NCBI GenBank assembly: GCA_951802425.1
Contig: OX637794.1
Span: 372,001 to 436,000, forward strand
DNA length: 64,000 nt
Direction of reading: 5' to 3'
DNA from: Clavaria fumosa
Taxonomy: Eukaryota; Basidiomycota; Agaricomycetes; Agaricales; Clavariaceae
Part shown: piece after piece, positions 22,123-33,771 of the stretch
Layout: every line of letters starts with the position of its first letter
Position numbering within the stretch: the stretch's first letter is position 1
Notes under the pieces: model-generated
Told to the model about the DNA's origin: nothing
Seen by the model: only the letters and a program-made list of their open reading frames with translations
Database searches by the model: none
Made by a program: the position numbers and the translations under genes

Positions 22123-23846
22123 ACTCTCTAATGTGAGAAGAGATGGTGGAGATGAATCGCTGGGTGGATGAGCAGCTAGCTTCTGGATGAATCCAACCTT
22201 TGAAGTCCCCGTACATGAGCCCCTTCTTCTTCAAACGTGAGAAGGACAAGCTGCGGCCAATTATCGATTACTCTAGGCTGAACTCGCATCTAATCAAAGA
22301 CAAGGACCCCCTCCCCCTCATCCGAGACACTGTGGATGTGTTAAAGGGGGCAACCATCTATTCCAAGATTGATGCAAAGGGAGGTTTCCCATTGATGCAG
22401 GTCTGGCCAGAACATCAGCACTGCTGCACTTTCCTAATGCCTCATGGACTCTTTGAACTGGCAGTTATGTGGTTTGGGCTGCAGAATGCATTTGCAACCT
22501 TCCAGCACTTCATGAACCATGTGTTGAGGGAAGAGATTGCAGGGGGGCATGTCCAAGTCTATGTCAATGATGTTATAGTGTTTGCAGAGGATTTGGCTAC
22601 ACACCAGTATTGGATGGATTGGGTCTTGAGGAAGTTTGGGGAGAATAGGCTGTGTCTCAGACTCAGCAAGTGCAAGTTCGAAAAGAGTGAGGTCTTCTTC
22701 CTGGGGATGAAGATCTCCCACAACCGTCTGGAGCATGACCCAGCTAAAGGCACAGCAATCCATAACTGGCCCAGACCAAAGAATGTGAAAGAGGTACAAA
22801 GATTCAACAGGATGCTGAACTACCTCTGCTGGCACATCCCGAACCTCTCTGCCCGGGCAAAGCCACTCTTCTGGCTGACAGGGAAGGTCCTGTGGAGATG
22901 GGAGGAGGAGGAGGAAGCAGCCTTCCGAGATCTCTGCCTGGCACTAGTATCAGCCCCAGTCTTGGCTCTATCACAAGACAAAGGGAGATGGAAGGTAGAA
23001 ATGGATGTGAGCAACTTGGCAACTGGAGGAGTTCTCTCGCAGCAGCAGGTGGATGGGACTTGGAGAGTTGTAGACTATATCTCCAAAGCCCTCACTGCAG
23101 CTGAGAAGAATTATGATGTGTACAACAAGGAGTTCCTGGCTGTAATCTGGGCACTATGCAAGTGGCAGGCTTACCTGATTGGGGTGGAAGAGACTATCGA
23201 AATCTGGACAGACCATGCTAACCTCCAGTACTTCCGGAAGCCCCAGAAGTTGAAACTGAGGCAGGTCCATTGGGTTGGAGAGCTCCAGTGCTTTGACTTC
23301 GAGATCATGTACCATACTGGGAAGTCAAACATGAAAGCTGATGCACTCTCACAGAGGCCAGATTATGGAGAGATGGTGGAGGAGGATGCACCAGTACAGG
23401 TCTTCCCAGAGGCTGAGACCTGGACATTGTTCACATTTGAGATGGAGATGTTACTCCAAAAAAACAGCACGGTACATGTGCAGAAGCCAGAGGAGCTTGA
23501 TGATGAGTGGATGAGAGATTGGATGGGACTCTGGTGGAAGGCAGAAATCACATGGGTGCCCCCAGAAGCACGTGAGGCAGTGCTCACCTTTGAGCATGAC
23601 CTCCCCATCGCAGGGCACCCTGGTCCACGGAAGCTGAGGGCAGCTCTGTTGAGGTCCTACTGGTGGGTGGGCATGGTGAAGGATTCCAATTGGTATGCAG
23701 GTGGATGCGAGACATGCCAACAAATCAAGCCTGATCACACAGGCATGCTGCTCCGCTCCATCCACACCCTGTCCCTGAGAGCCCCTGGGCAGTCATCTCT
23801 TGGGACATTGTTGGGCCTTTTCCCCTCTCACGTGGTCACAATGTGA
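22123..23846 (+). pseudogene. A2 pol: RT, RNase H, partial integrase
   Basis: An open frame of 548 codons starts at 22200 (SPYMSPFFFKREKDKL). RT carries YVND in place of YxDD, as in A1. RNase H is uninterrupted where A1 is broken (IWALCKWQAYLIGVEE). The integrase HHCC finger follows (HDLPIAGH, CETCQQ). The frame then shifts near 23740 and the coding sequence stops at the deletion at about 23890, before the second catalytic Asp of integrase. It is not functional. Confidence 0.88.
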
Positions 23847-23996
23847 TCCTTGTCATTGTCAACAAGTTTACAAAATGAACTCTCCTCAAAGCTACTGTGT
23901 CCTTTTCTTACTTGTGCCCTTTTCCCCTTATGTTAGTATCATCATCATTGACCTTACATTAAGTTGTGTGAGTGTGAGACTAAGTCTGACATTTAC

Positions 23997-24487
23997 ACAT
24001 CCTGTTGCCCCACACCATATTTATTGTGCAATTTATGTGATCTTGGCCAAGGCTGGCCAAGATGCTAAATACATACTGGTGTACTTTGTCACGTCCGTGC
24101 CACTCCCTTCGGGTCCAGACTGGAAACACCATCTCCGGTCCCGGACTTCCTATCTCTGGCCTCGACTCCCATCTCTCACCCCCGACTTCCAATCTCTGGA
24201 CCCGACCTCCAAACTCCAGACCCGGACCTCCAAACTCCCGCTCTGGTGCCTCAGCATCTGAGGGTACCTGCCCCACACCCGGGGATAGTTCCCCAAGAGG
24301 CTGTCCTGATCCTGATCCCGATCTCCGAATCCCGAACCTGACTTCCTGACTGTTGTGAACCGACATCCGTGGTTACTCCACCAGCAACGAACTCCGAATG
24401 TGGAAACCGGACAATCCATGCAGTTGCTTGGCAGCATAGTTACCAACCTGATGGTAGTAGTGTCTGACTCCGGGATCAGGAAACTGA
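23997..24487. repeat. Older repeat flanking A2 and element B
   Basis: The first 80 bp continue the relic repeat with TTGGCCAAG. From about 24087 the sequence (TGTCACGTCCGTGCC...) is rich in short words such as CCGGAC, GAACTCC and GACTTCC. The same word style resumes right of element B at 42071-42810, so B inserted into one such unit, possibly an LTR of a further family. No ORF is supported. Confidence 0.5.
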
Positions 24488-25325
24488 TGTCAGCGACCGG
24501 CCACCAGCTCAACTGGGGTTGTGGTGCGACTCAGTCTCAGGTGCTCGGAGTCGAAGTCGGGGGTAACGAAATCTATAGGCAACTACTGGGAGTCTCTACT
24601 ACGGACAGGAGCTGGTCGGGTATAGACCAGGTCGAAGACGAGGGAACTAAGGCGACTGAACGACTGACTACTTATACTAATGGGCCTTATCTCCTTATCA
24701 TGGTCCATGCGGTACAACACTGCTTCTATATCACAAGGCACGGGAACATGTGCCTAAGAAGCGTGGTTGCTGACTGTCCACAGCGCGCACAGACCAGGGT
24801 GCCTTCCTAGTGTGGTCTTTCATCAGTCACAGAAGCTCTCTGTGGGAATTCCCTCGTTATCGTCACTGCCTGTGATCCGGACTTCATGGAAGTCGGTCCG
24901 GTCATGTGTAGGCATAAGCGCTGGTCCGGCGCTTATGGTAGTTGCCATTTTGGGTGTGCCTGACACTTGGGCTTCTCGGACTAGGTGCCATACCTAGCCG
25001 GGCCTCGGCACGATTAAGGACAGATTAAGTCCAATAGGTGCACAGGTGTTCTATGGTCCGTGCGAGCCATTAGTCACGTGGCTTGATGTTCCACATGGGC
25101 GAGCGATGCTCAAGCCTTGCTTTACTAAGCACCAATTATGCTTAAGTAATACCAGCACTAATATGGGCGCTTAGAGTCATATTAGCGCGGACCTATTACT
25201 AAGCAGTAGCGCGCTAGACAGGCGCTTAATCCAGTAGGCGCTCAAAGTGAGCGCTTAGGTTGTGGGCGCTAAATGCCAGGCGCTTCACAGTATAAATTAT
25301 GTAAGGAAATTCGATTATCCTTACA
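24488..25325 (-). repeat. Element B 3' LTR
   Basis: This is an 838-bp LTR, nearly identical to 41228-42065. In the coding direction it starts TGTAAGGATAATCG right after the polypurine tract. The stretch around 25140-25290 is full of GGCGCTTA/TAAGCGC words that form short palindromes. Confidence 0.93.
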
Positions 25326-28300
25326 TTACCCCCCTCCCAGGTTCATGTCCACATGAACACGTCCTTGAGTCCAGTCTTGGACTTCCCCTTCCCAATCGGT
25401 GAGATTCTCGTAAGGACAGAAGGATAACTGGGCATGATCTACTGCCCTAAGTCTCCTTGGTGCCTCTGGGTGTTTATCGTGGAAATCTTGGATGGCTTCT
25501 TTTGCGTTCCTAAGATTTTCCAAGGGTTCCCATGTAGCTTCTTCTTTGGGGTAACCTTCCCAGAGTACCAAGTATTTTATCTTTTTTGCTCGTCCTTCGA
25601 GTTTAGAGTCGATGATCTCTTCGACATTATATTCTGGTTCATCACCGATGATCTCAGGGGGTGGAGGAGGTTCGCGTTCCTGGCTGGGGATTGCAGGCGG
25701 TACATAGGGTTTCAGGAGCCCTTCCGAAAATACGTTATGTATTTTCCATTGTGGTGGGAGCGTTAGACGATACGCTCCTTCTCCCACTTTGGATTCAACG
25801 GGGAAGGGTCCTACTCTCTTCCCTGCCAACTTGGGGGTCAGTCCCTTGGGGAGTTTAAGGTTCTTGGCGTCTAGCCAGACCAAATCTCCTTTTTTATATA
25901 CAAGGGCTGTTTTCCTATGTTGGTCGTACTGGAGCTTCATTTGCTCCGCTGCCTTTTCAAGAGAAAGTCTAGCTTTCTCTCTAGCCTCTAATAAGTCCTC
26001 GACGAGTTTATCCACATGTGGTATGTCGGTGGACTTCTTTGAGATTTCCCCTTTCCAAGGGTGTCTCCCAAAGTCTAAATAGAAAGGTGTATATCCCGTT
26101 GCGGAGTTCACCTTGTCATTATAAGAGAACTCGGCTGTAGGCAGCCAAGTTGTCCAATCGTCCTGGCGGTGTGTAATATAGTGCCTCAGGAAAGTCTTGA
26201 TCTCCTGATTGGTCCGCTCGGACTGTCCGTCTGTCTGCGGACGATAAGCCGTGGAGGGATTTGCCTGAATCCCCATGGCTTTGTAAAAGGCAGTGATGAG
26301 CGCGGAGGTAAACCTCCTGTCTCTGTCACTGATTATTTTCTTAGGGAGTCCATGCTCCCTGAATACTCTATCACGGAGGATGGCCAAGGCCTCGTCTGTG
26401 GTGAGTTTCATCTTTAATGCCTGCAGTATGAGGTGCTTAGTAAATCGGTCTACGATTACTAAGATTCCATCATAGGACTTGGACTTAGGAATTGGTCCAA
26501 TTATGTCCCATGTGATTTCTTCCCATGGTCCAGGTGGGATGGCGTGTGGGTGGAGCGGATTAGCTCGCTTAGTCCAGTCCACCTTATTTCTCTGACACCA
26601 GTCGCAGGCATGTGCGTACTTGAGAGTATCCTGGCGGAGTTCCTGCCACCAGTAGTTACGCTCAATTAGCTCACGTGTCCTTTCAGCACCTGGGTGTCCT
26701 GCGAGCGGGGTGTCATGATGACTCCGAATTATCCTCTCTCGGAGGGCTGCGTCCGGAGGAATCCACAGTCTGTTTTTGTGCATCCAGAAGCCCTCACTGG
26801 TTTCTAACCAGTAACGTCCTACCTCAGTAGGAGGGGATTTCTTGGTTGCAGTTTTTATTTGTTTTTCTAGATTGGAATCCGGTCCAATCGATACTATATT
26901 TCGGACTCTCAGATGCTCAGGTTTAATGAGGGTGACATCTTTATTGTCATTATGTCCCTCATCATGTCCAGGCCTTCGGGAAAGAAGATCGGCATGGCCG
27001 TTGTTCTTTCCTTTTATGTGATGGAGCGTGTAGTTATAATTTTGGAGCTCCATCATCCATCTGGCTTGTCTACCATTGAGGTTCTGAGGTTTCCGGAAAT
27101 ATAGGAGATTTTGGTGGTCGGTCCAGACCTCTACAGGGTCTGATGGTGACAAAAGCCACTTGGACCACTCACGAAAAGCTCTGATGATCGACATCAATTC
27201 TTTATCGTAAATCTCATAATTCCGCTCAGCGGAGGACATTCCCTTGCTTAAGTAATCTATGGGGTGCCATTTCCCGCTTTCGTCTTTTTGCGAAAGAACA
27301 GCACCAGTGGCATAGTTACTAGCATCGCACTCGATTCGGAACTGGCCTCTTTCGAGTGGGGAACGGAGCACTGGGGGGTTCATTAAGAGCCTTTTAAGCT
27401 CTTCGAAGGCTGCCTGGCGTTCGGGCGTCCAGGCCCAAGGTTCCAACCCTGTAAGTTCATGCAAGGGTTTGGCGACCTTCGAGAAGTTGGGGATGAACCT
27501 CCTATAATAGTTTAGGAGACCTATGAATTTCTGGAGTTCTTTGAGGTTTTTCGGGATGGGCCAATCCTGGATCCCACTGCACTTTTTTGGTGACAGTTCA
27601 ATCTTCCCTTTGGATATAACTAATCCAAGGTATGTAGTCCTGTTAACCTCAAATTCACATTTCTCTGGTCTCACACACAAACTAAATTCTCGCAGTGCTG
27701 TGAGGACTCGCCTCACGAGAGAACAGTGGAAATCCTTTTCTGAACTTTTAGTGTGGATAAGTATGTCGTCGACGTATACTTTCACATGTCCAGTAGCGAT
27801 TTCCTTTTCTAACGCCTTATTCATCATGCCTTGGAATTGGCTAGGCGCATTGCACATTCCAAATTGCATGACCTTTGGTTTAAAGTTACCGAAAACTGTA
27901 CAAAAAGCTGCAAGCAGCTGTGACCACTCATCCATAGGGATATTATGGAACCCCCATAACACATCGAGTAATGTGAAAAGGTCATCATCGCCGATTCCAT
28001 CGACGAGGTCCCTTATTAAAGGAAGGGGGTAACTGTTTTTGACAGTTAAGTCGTTTAACTTCGTGTAATCGACTATGGGTCTTAGTCTATAAGATCCATC
28101 CCTTTGCATTTCCTTTTTAAAGAAGAAGGGTGATGACCATTCTGTATGTCTACATTCCTCAATGTGTCCTCATGCGAGAGCTTGATCAAGGTACTCTCGG
28201 CACTTCTGGGTATGCTCGGGGTTCATAGGGTAGAGTTTCGACCTGAAGGGTTGAGCACCAGGCTTCAACTCTATGTGCATATCAAAGCCAGGTCGGCTTA

Positions 28301-29129
28301 TAGCTCCCTTTTTGAATATGGCATCGCTAAAAACGGTGGGGAATTCCTTTATTAGGTCTGGAAGGAAATCAACATCAACCACGTTTATTGCGATGGTGGC
28401 CATTAATGAAGAATCCCATCTAGGGAGTGAGATCCAGCGCTCTGCCCAGTTTATTTGGGGGTGGTTATTTTTCAACCAATCATAACCCAAATAGACTTTG
28501 CTTGAACCAGTATTGAACAAAGGAAATTCCATTTCCTGAACATGATGCTGGCCGATGAGCACTGTAGTTCTTACAGAATTGGTGGCTTCATTTGCACTCC
28601 AACTTCCGTCTGCCAGTTGTGCTTTCATGGGTTTAGCCAATGGGGTAGTGACGAGTTTTTGCTCTTTAGCCCATTGCTGGTCCATGATAGAAATGGTACA
28701 GCCTGAATCAATCAGGGCTAGTACTTTGACTGGGGTGGCATTTATCCCTTGCCGAAGGCTGATTTCTACTTCCAGACATTTCCTGCCAGCACAGGGTATT
28801 ATGTCTGTTTTCGGAGGTTTCACAGGATTCTCAATCTTCGCACCGGCCTCACCAAGTGTGTGGAAGATGCTACGAATTTCAACTAAATTATTTGGAAGAA
28901 AATGATATGTAAAGTAATCCGATTCACTTTCTTTCCGGAGTGTAGTAATATTCACCATACTTAGGGAAGCATGATTGCTTCTCTTTTCAGCATACTTCTG
29001 TACTACGCTATTGCTTTTGTAATTTTCTGTAAGTAAGTTGTCTACATTCGAGCTACTTCCAGTACTGTAGTCCATGACACTATGGTGAGTTGGGTATAGG
29101 GGGCCAGGCGCCTTGGTGGGTGCGCTCAC
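25326..29129 (-). CDS. pol: Element B protease-RT-RNase H-integrase-chromodomain
   Basis: One continuous minus-strand frame is broken by a single TGA at 28170-28172, where relatives would carry Arg. In order: retropepsin with LALIDSGCTISIMD and a VYLGYDWL strand; RT from about 28150 with YVDDILIHT intact; RNase H (ECDASNYATGAV); integrase with HHCC (HDTPLAGH, CDWCQRNK) and D, D, E core (WDIIGPIP, SDRDRRF, QSERTNQEIK); chromodomain EYNVEEIIDSKLEGRAKKIKYLVLWEGY...ATWEP. The frame overlaps gag in the -1 phase. Apart from the one CGA-type nonsense change it looks intact. Confidence 0.93.
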
Positions 29130-30583
29130 TTCCTGGCTCCGCGAAAATCCTGTGAGGAGCCTGCTCCTTGTAACTCCCTGACCGCCTGGGTCAGTTGTGC
29201 GATTTGTTCCTGAAGGAGCTGTACATGGTCCTTCAGGGCTGCATTCTCTTTGCAGACTTCTTCAACATTTACCTCCTCAGTGTACTCGTGCTGAGGGGCT
29301 TTGTTCTCTTCTTCCTCCTCAGGTTGTTGTTCCTGAGGAGCTTCCTCTTCGGCCTCGTCAATGCCGTCAAGGGCGCGTGCTTTTACCCCTCCAGGGGGTC
29401 CTGGTACTGGACAGTTCTTGATGAAGTGTCCAGTCTTCCCACACCTGTGACAAGTGGGTACTCCTTGCGGGTTCACTGCTTGTTTATAGGTGGGGGGAGC
29501 TGCGGGTGCTACCACTGGAGGTGCTGGCCTGCCAGGGGTAGTGTACCTAGGTGGAGGCTTGCTCCACATAGGGGGTTTGGGTGCCACTCTCGTAGGCACG
29601 GTGACTTTCCCACTAGGGGCTAGTCGCACTCTCGCTTGTCTCTCGAGTCCTTCAATCTGGGTTTTAAACCGAGTGTCAGACTCGTCGATGTTGGTTATAT
29701 GCAGTTTGTACTGCGTATAGGTAGTGGGAATCAATCCCATCGTGTAAATTGTTTTTATAATATTGCGAGAGACCTGTCTCTCCAATATTTGTTTTAGGAA
29801 AGGGAAATTGACCGTAAGTCCGGGGTCAATATCCGCTGCAATTGCTAGTTCTTCGAACCTGTCGAAGTACTCTTCCGCTTTTCCAGAACGGAAGTTGAGG
29901 TTGCCCAGGGCAATGAAGGCATCCTCTTGGTTGCCCCTGTCCTCAAAGCGGAGCTTAAAATGCTCCAGGAAAAGTCCCCACGATGGCCAGCCATCGTAGT
30001 CATACTTATCCTGGATATTTTGAGCCCAGGTTTCTGCAGACCCCTCACTGCAGAGTGACAGAGTCAAGATGACTCTGTTGACGGGGTTCGCAAACTGCAC
30101 CGTATCAGCTGCGAAGTATAATTTGAGCCTCCTAAGGAAGCCCTTGAATTTTTTCTTGTCTCCATCAAATGGAGACGGCGGTGTAAGTTTTAGCCTCCCT
30201 TCACCATTCGTAGGGTGGTGGGGGGCTGGCGCTGGGGTCGGTGAGACCCTCGTCGTATGGGGCGGGGTCCCATATAGGGAACCCGTCCTCATCGACTCTA
30301 TGTCGTCGTCGGGAGGAGGATCCGGCGGCGGCTGTGTTTGTTCTGGCTCTGGGCCGGATCCTTGAGGATCCGGCTGTGGTGGTTGTGGTGGTTGCTGGGG
30401 TGCTCTGCCCTGCGATGCCCGAGAGGGGGCGCAGGACGGACGGCGAGAGCGAGGCGGAGGGGGAGGGTCTCGAGGGGGTATGGGCGGTTGTGGCCCCTCG
30501 GGAGGCTCCCTCTGCTTCCCCTTGCCTCTGGTGCCTTTGCCGGCACCACCACATTGACCACCACCTGGACCCATGAAGCTCAT
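29126..30583 (-). CDS. gag: Element B gag with CCHC zinc knuckle
   Basis: The 485-codon frame has a Gly/Pro/Arg-rich N-terminus, a capsid region (PFDGDKKKFKGFLRRLKLYF, NRVILTLSL, WAQNIQDKY) and the knuckle CHRCGKTGHFIKNC near residue 390. An acidic coiled-coil tail follows (ENAALKDHVQLLQEQIAQL). It forms the particle and binds RNA. The start ATG at 30583 follows an accessory frame. The stop overlaps the pol frame, which lies in -1 phase. Confidence 0.9.
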   Translation of the reverse strand: MSFMGPGGGQCGGAGKGTRGKGKQREPPEGPQPPIPPRDPPPPPRSRRPSCAPSRASQGRAPQQPPQPPQPDPQGSGPEPEQTQPPPDPPPDDDIESMRTGSLYGTPPHTTRVSPTPAPAPHHPTNGEGRLKLTPPSPFDGDKKKFKGFLRRLKLYFAADTVQFANPVNRVILTLSLCSEGSAETWAQNIQDKYDYDGWPSWGLFLEHFKLRFEDRGNQEDAFIALGNLNFRSGKAEEYFDRFEELAIAADIDPGLTVNFPFLKQILERQVSRNIIKTIYTMGLIPTTYTQYKLHITNIDESDTRFKTQIEGLERQARVRLAPSGKVTVPTRVAPKPPMWSKPPPRYTTPGRPAPPVVAPAAPPTYKQAVNPQGVPTCHRCGKTGHFIKNCPVPGPPGGVKARALDGIDEAEEEAPQEQQPEEEEENKAPQHEYTEEVNVEEVCKENAALKDHVQLLQEQIAQLTQAVRELQGAGSSQDFRGARK

Positions 30584-31022
30584 CCTGGCTTCTTAGGTCC
30601 GGGACTATGTTTACTTGTCCTTGTGAATCTACAATCCACAAGGAACCACGGACGGGGACTTTTATATGTAAATGATCCGGTGGGGAGCACAGAGGATCTA
30701 CCGTGATTTCGGGTATCTCGGGGAAGTAGTCCAACCACGGACCTTCCTCTTCCCAGAGGTGATTTTGTATGTTGTGGTCGTGAGACTCCTTTTGGAGTTG
30801 ACCACAAATGGTTTGGACGGCTTTCGCTGTTTCCAGACGAAAGTCGATGTATTGGAGGACGCCTAATTTATTATCTCCTAGCCGGCGTCTCAGCTGGGAG
30901 CAGGAGCAGAATGCTCCTTGTCTTTCCCTGGATGGGGGATAGCCTTCTCTCGGGAAAAGGGTAACTTTCCCGGGGCAAGACTTTATGTGCAGGCAATCTT
31001 CCAAGAAGGGAAAATTGCCCAC
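30580..31022 (-). CDS. Element B accessory ORF upstream of gag
   Basis: A minus-strand frame opens at 31022 (MGNFPFLEDCLHIK) and gives about 145 residues before entering the region read as gag in another frame. Sequence such as RRRLGDNKLGVLQYIDFRLETAKAVQTICGQL looks protein-like and carries a Cys pair (CSCS). It is not a known retroelement domain to me. The frame continues 3' as a shadow of gag, so its true end is unclear. It may be translated as an upstream protein or joined to gag by frameshifting. Confidence 0.5.
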
Positions 31023-32723
31023 GAAGGGTCAGACAAAGAGGTTTTCCGTTTTTATTTTCTTTTGTAATACGGCTTTACAAAAGTGGGTGCGGAGCAAGGC
31101 TCAACGTGATCGCCGGGGGGCAGGTTTTATTCGTTATATAGAGCTGTCTGGTGTATTTCATATAAGGTGGGTGTGGGTGCGGGCTGCAGTTAAGCAGTCT
31201 GCGGGACTAGGTCCCCCACTAGTTTCTCGTCATTGCGGACGTCCAGTTTAACATCATAGTGGACGTCAGCTCTGGGTATCGTCCTGCTGGCGTCTATTGC
31301 GTTGGTCCTGCGTAAATATTGATAATATTATCGTCCCGTGGGAGGTGGTTCTCCCAGTGTGTCCCGTGATTTTTAGTCCATGTATGGTGGTGGTATGACT
31401 ATCTTTCGGGGGTCAGCTTCCCAGGGTAAGATTACCCCTGAGAGCCGGTGGGGCTCGTCTCCACATACAGAGCAGTTACTCTCCAGAGTTTTATAGGGGG
31501 GATTACTCCCTGAACCATATTAAGTGGAAATTTCCCTTCGGACCGGACCCCGGCCCTATGAAGCTAAGGAGTGCGCACCCGCCTGCAAACCCGTCTTAGG
31601 GGCACAATACAAGCATAGTGATCCACTAGCTCAGGACTATGCTCACTTCATGGTAACTCTAGAGTAGACTAATCTGGATAGTGATCAGCATAGTCGAAAC
31701 TAAGCCTCTGCTACGTCAGCGCCACTAGTTCCTTATCTTTTCGGTGCGAGCCTGCCGCACTTACACGGATAAGCTAGCGACTAGCTGTCACTATTTCACT
31801 TCAAATCTTATAGCGGACTTTGATCAGGATTTGTCTCGGTTTACCCAAGTCCTGAATTTCGTTGGGTGGATAAGTCCCATGACCTCCCTTTTCAGGGGGC
31901 TCCACTATAAGCTTTATCCTTGATAGGAAAGAGGGACCGAGGTAGACACCCCAGCTCTCTTGGCGCTGCTCCACCTTGCCTTAGGTAAGCGGTCGGGCAG
32001 TTTAAGCCGGCTGAGCCGAGCTCCGACATTTCCCTTGGCCTTCCACAAATTTCTGTGTGAAACACCCTGGAGCTATGCATTGGGTTTTATAGGATTGCAA
32101 CCCTGGCCCCGGCAAAAAAGCCTAAGGCGCAAAGAGCGTTCCGGACCCTGCGTCCATCGGGCACACATACTCAATGGGCTGGAATCGTGATCCACAGTTT
32201 CCTATTATAGTATAGTAATATATTCGAATTTTTCTTATATCCAAGAACTATTCGAATAGTACTACTAAACTTTTTATAGCCTGGGTCCGAATGGTGGTCC
32301 AGGTGGAACTCCACCCCTTAAGGGGGCCAGTGATCCCTTCTCCCCTTCTTTGCACCTCAAGGGAGGCAGAAGGCGGGGAGGTCTACGAATTTAATTCTAC
32401 TAATTTAATTATCTACAGGGCCCCGTTCTTGGCCTGTATGTTACGATACAAAATTTGAGGGCGGCTGGTCTTTCCAGGTCCGCGCCTCCTAATCCTACTA
32501 CACTTACCTTAGAAACCTCCGCTGCCGGGGAGGCCAGGTCCTCGTGTTGGTCGGATTCTTCGTCGGTCGAATGTCGATGGCAGTCGAGTCGTGCCGTCGG
32601 TCGGTGGGCGCTTCGGTTGGGGTGAACTGGAATCGTAAGTTAGTTGGGGGCGAGAGTGGGGGCGGTTGTCATCCGGGTGTGTACAGCACGCGTCGATCTT
32701 CCCGCTGGCCGCCCTTGGCCGTC
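31023..32723 (-). other. Element B long 5' leader, part proximal to gag
   Basis: About 1.7 kb between the accessory ORF and the insertion point of element C, continued by 41051-41227 next to the 5' LTR. No ORF looks real. It is the untranslated leader of B, unusually long (about 1.9 kb in total) for a Gypsy element. Such leaders may hold packaging or internal-initiation signals, which I cannot show here. Confidence 0.55.
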
Positions 32724-33448
32724 TGTCATGGTCCTAACAAGGTTAGCGGCGAAGGGGTTAGCGGAGCGGAGCGGAGATATTCTATCGGAGTCCGGTCGGA
32801 GTCCGATATCGGAGAAACGGAGAAGTAAACACGAGGAAGAGAGACTTATGGGACTGCGGCCTCAACGTATGTGTTGTGCCACTGCGTATATACGTGTCCC
32901 TATTTATCAAACAAGAACAATACCTAAGGGAGGATCAGAACACAAGTCAAAACTCCAAAGTTGATCGGAGTCCATCGGAGTTGGTCAGAGTTGATCGGAT
33001 GACGTGGAGAACGTCGAGGATGATGAGGACGAAAGCTCAGAGATGTTTTTAGGATCAAGAGACGTTAATATTCGAACTGAGGAGCAGGGAGATACAGGTG
33101 GAAACTTATACTGCAAGGACAGAGTATAGGAGTAATGTGAAACAATGTACTTATCAAATTACTAGGAGAGTTTCACCACTTGTGCCTGTGCAATTTTCTT
33201 GGAACAAAGAAACAACAACAAAAGCGACTCCCATGGGTCAAGGGTATCCTCTCAGTAGTGAACAGAATGAGGGGATGGAGGGAGAAGGTTCTAGAACGAA
33301 GTCCGAATGGTTCGAAGGTCAGCGGAGTAAAGTCCGATGAAGGTGCAGAGCGGTGCGTACGGAGTTATGGCGGAGCGGATCGGAGTTGGTATGGAGCTCG
33401 GAGTCCGGGGTGGGGATAGTGCTTATGCAAGCGGATGGGGTCGTAACA

Positions 33449-33546
33449 CCGTCGCATGTTGGTCGCTGCCTGTTTCGGCGCATCTGTGCATGCCGCCTCT
33501 ATCCTGCGCGTCGTCAGTTTCTCAGCAAGCAGATGGGGTCGTAACA
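33449..33546. repeat. Copy of flanking DNA captured at the 3' LTR of C
   Basis: Positions 33449-33525 (77 bp, CCGTCGCATG...TTTCTCAG) are identical to 41051-41127, which is the element-B sequence just outside the other end of C. The next 21 bp (33526-33546) repeat the last 21 bp of the C LTR with one change. So, going into the element, the 3' LTR is: LTR start, 77 bp of host flank, then a complete LTR. Confidence 0.85.
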
Positions 33547-33771
33547 GTATCCCCCTCTTAGGGTCGAACCCCTGAGACCCTGTGGCCAAAGTCCGCATGA
33601 ACACGTGGCTCCCATATCAAGTTAGCACCGGAGTTTCGCGGTGCTTCGATCGGAGTCCGAAATTTTTTTGGGGGTTAAAACGATTGTGTGCGTCGCACTC
33701 CGCTTTTCTCTTCCTTAACTCATCACTCCCACTCGCCCCTAACACGGGCAATTCCTTTCAAAAAACTTATC

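Larger units (their letters stand above)
16829..23991 (+). mobile_element. Chromovirus A2, 3'-deleted and interrupted copy
   Basis: This is a second copy of family A. The 5' LTR is 16829-17131 (TGTCAG...CTGACA). The 3' LTR survives only as about 23893-23991. The target duplication TTTAC is perfect (16824-16828 and 23992-23996). A deletion joins integrase (about 23890) directly to the LTR and removes the rest of integrase, the chromodomain and most of the 3' LTR. A 2468-bp insertion lies between protease and RT. The LTR keeps TATATATA and two CACGTG boxes; the third reads CATGTG. Confidence 0.92.

Noticed and set aside
29126..29140. A -1 frameshift site at the element B gag-pol overlap
   Set aside because: Pol lies in -1 phase as in element C, but the overlap (CAGGAAGTGAGC) has no slippery heptamer or clear hairpin. 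The recoding mode is unknown.
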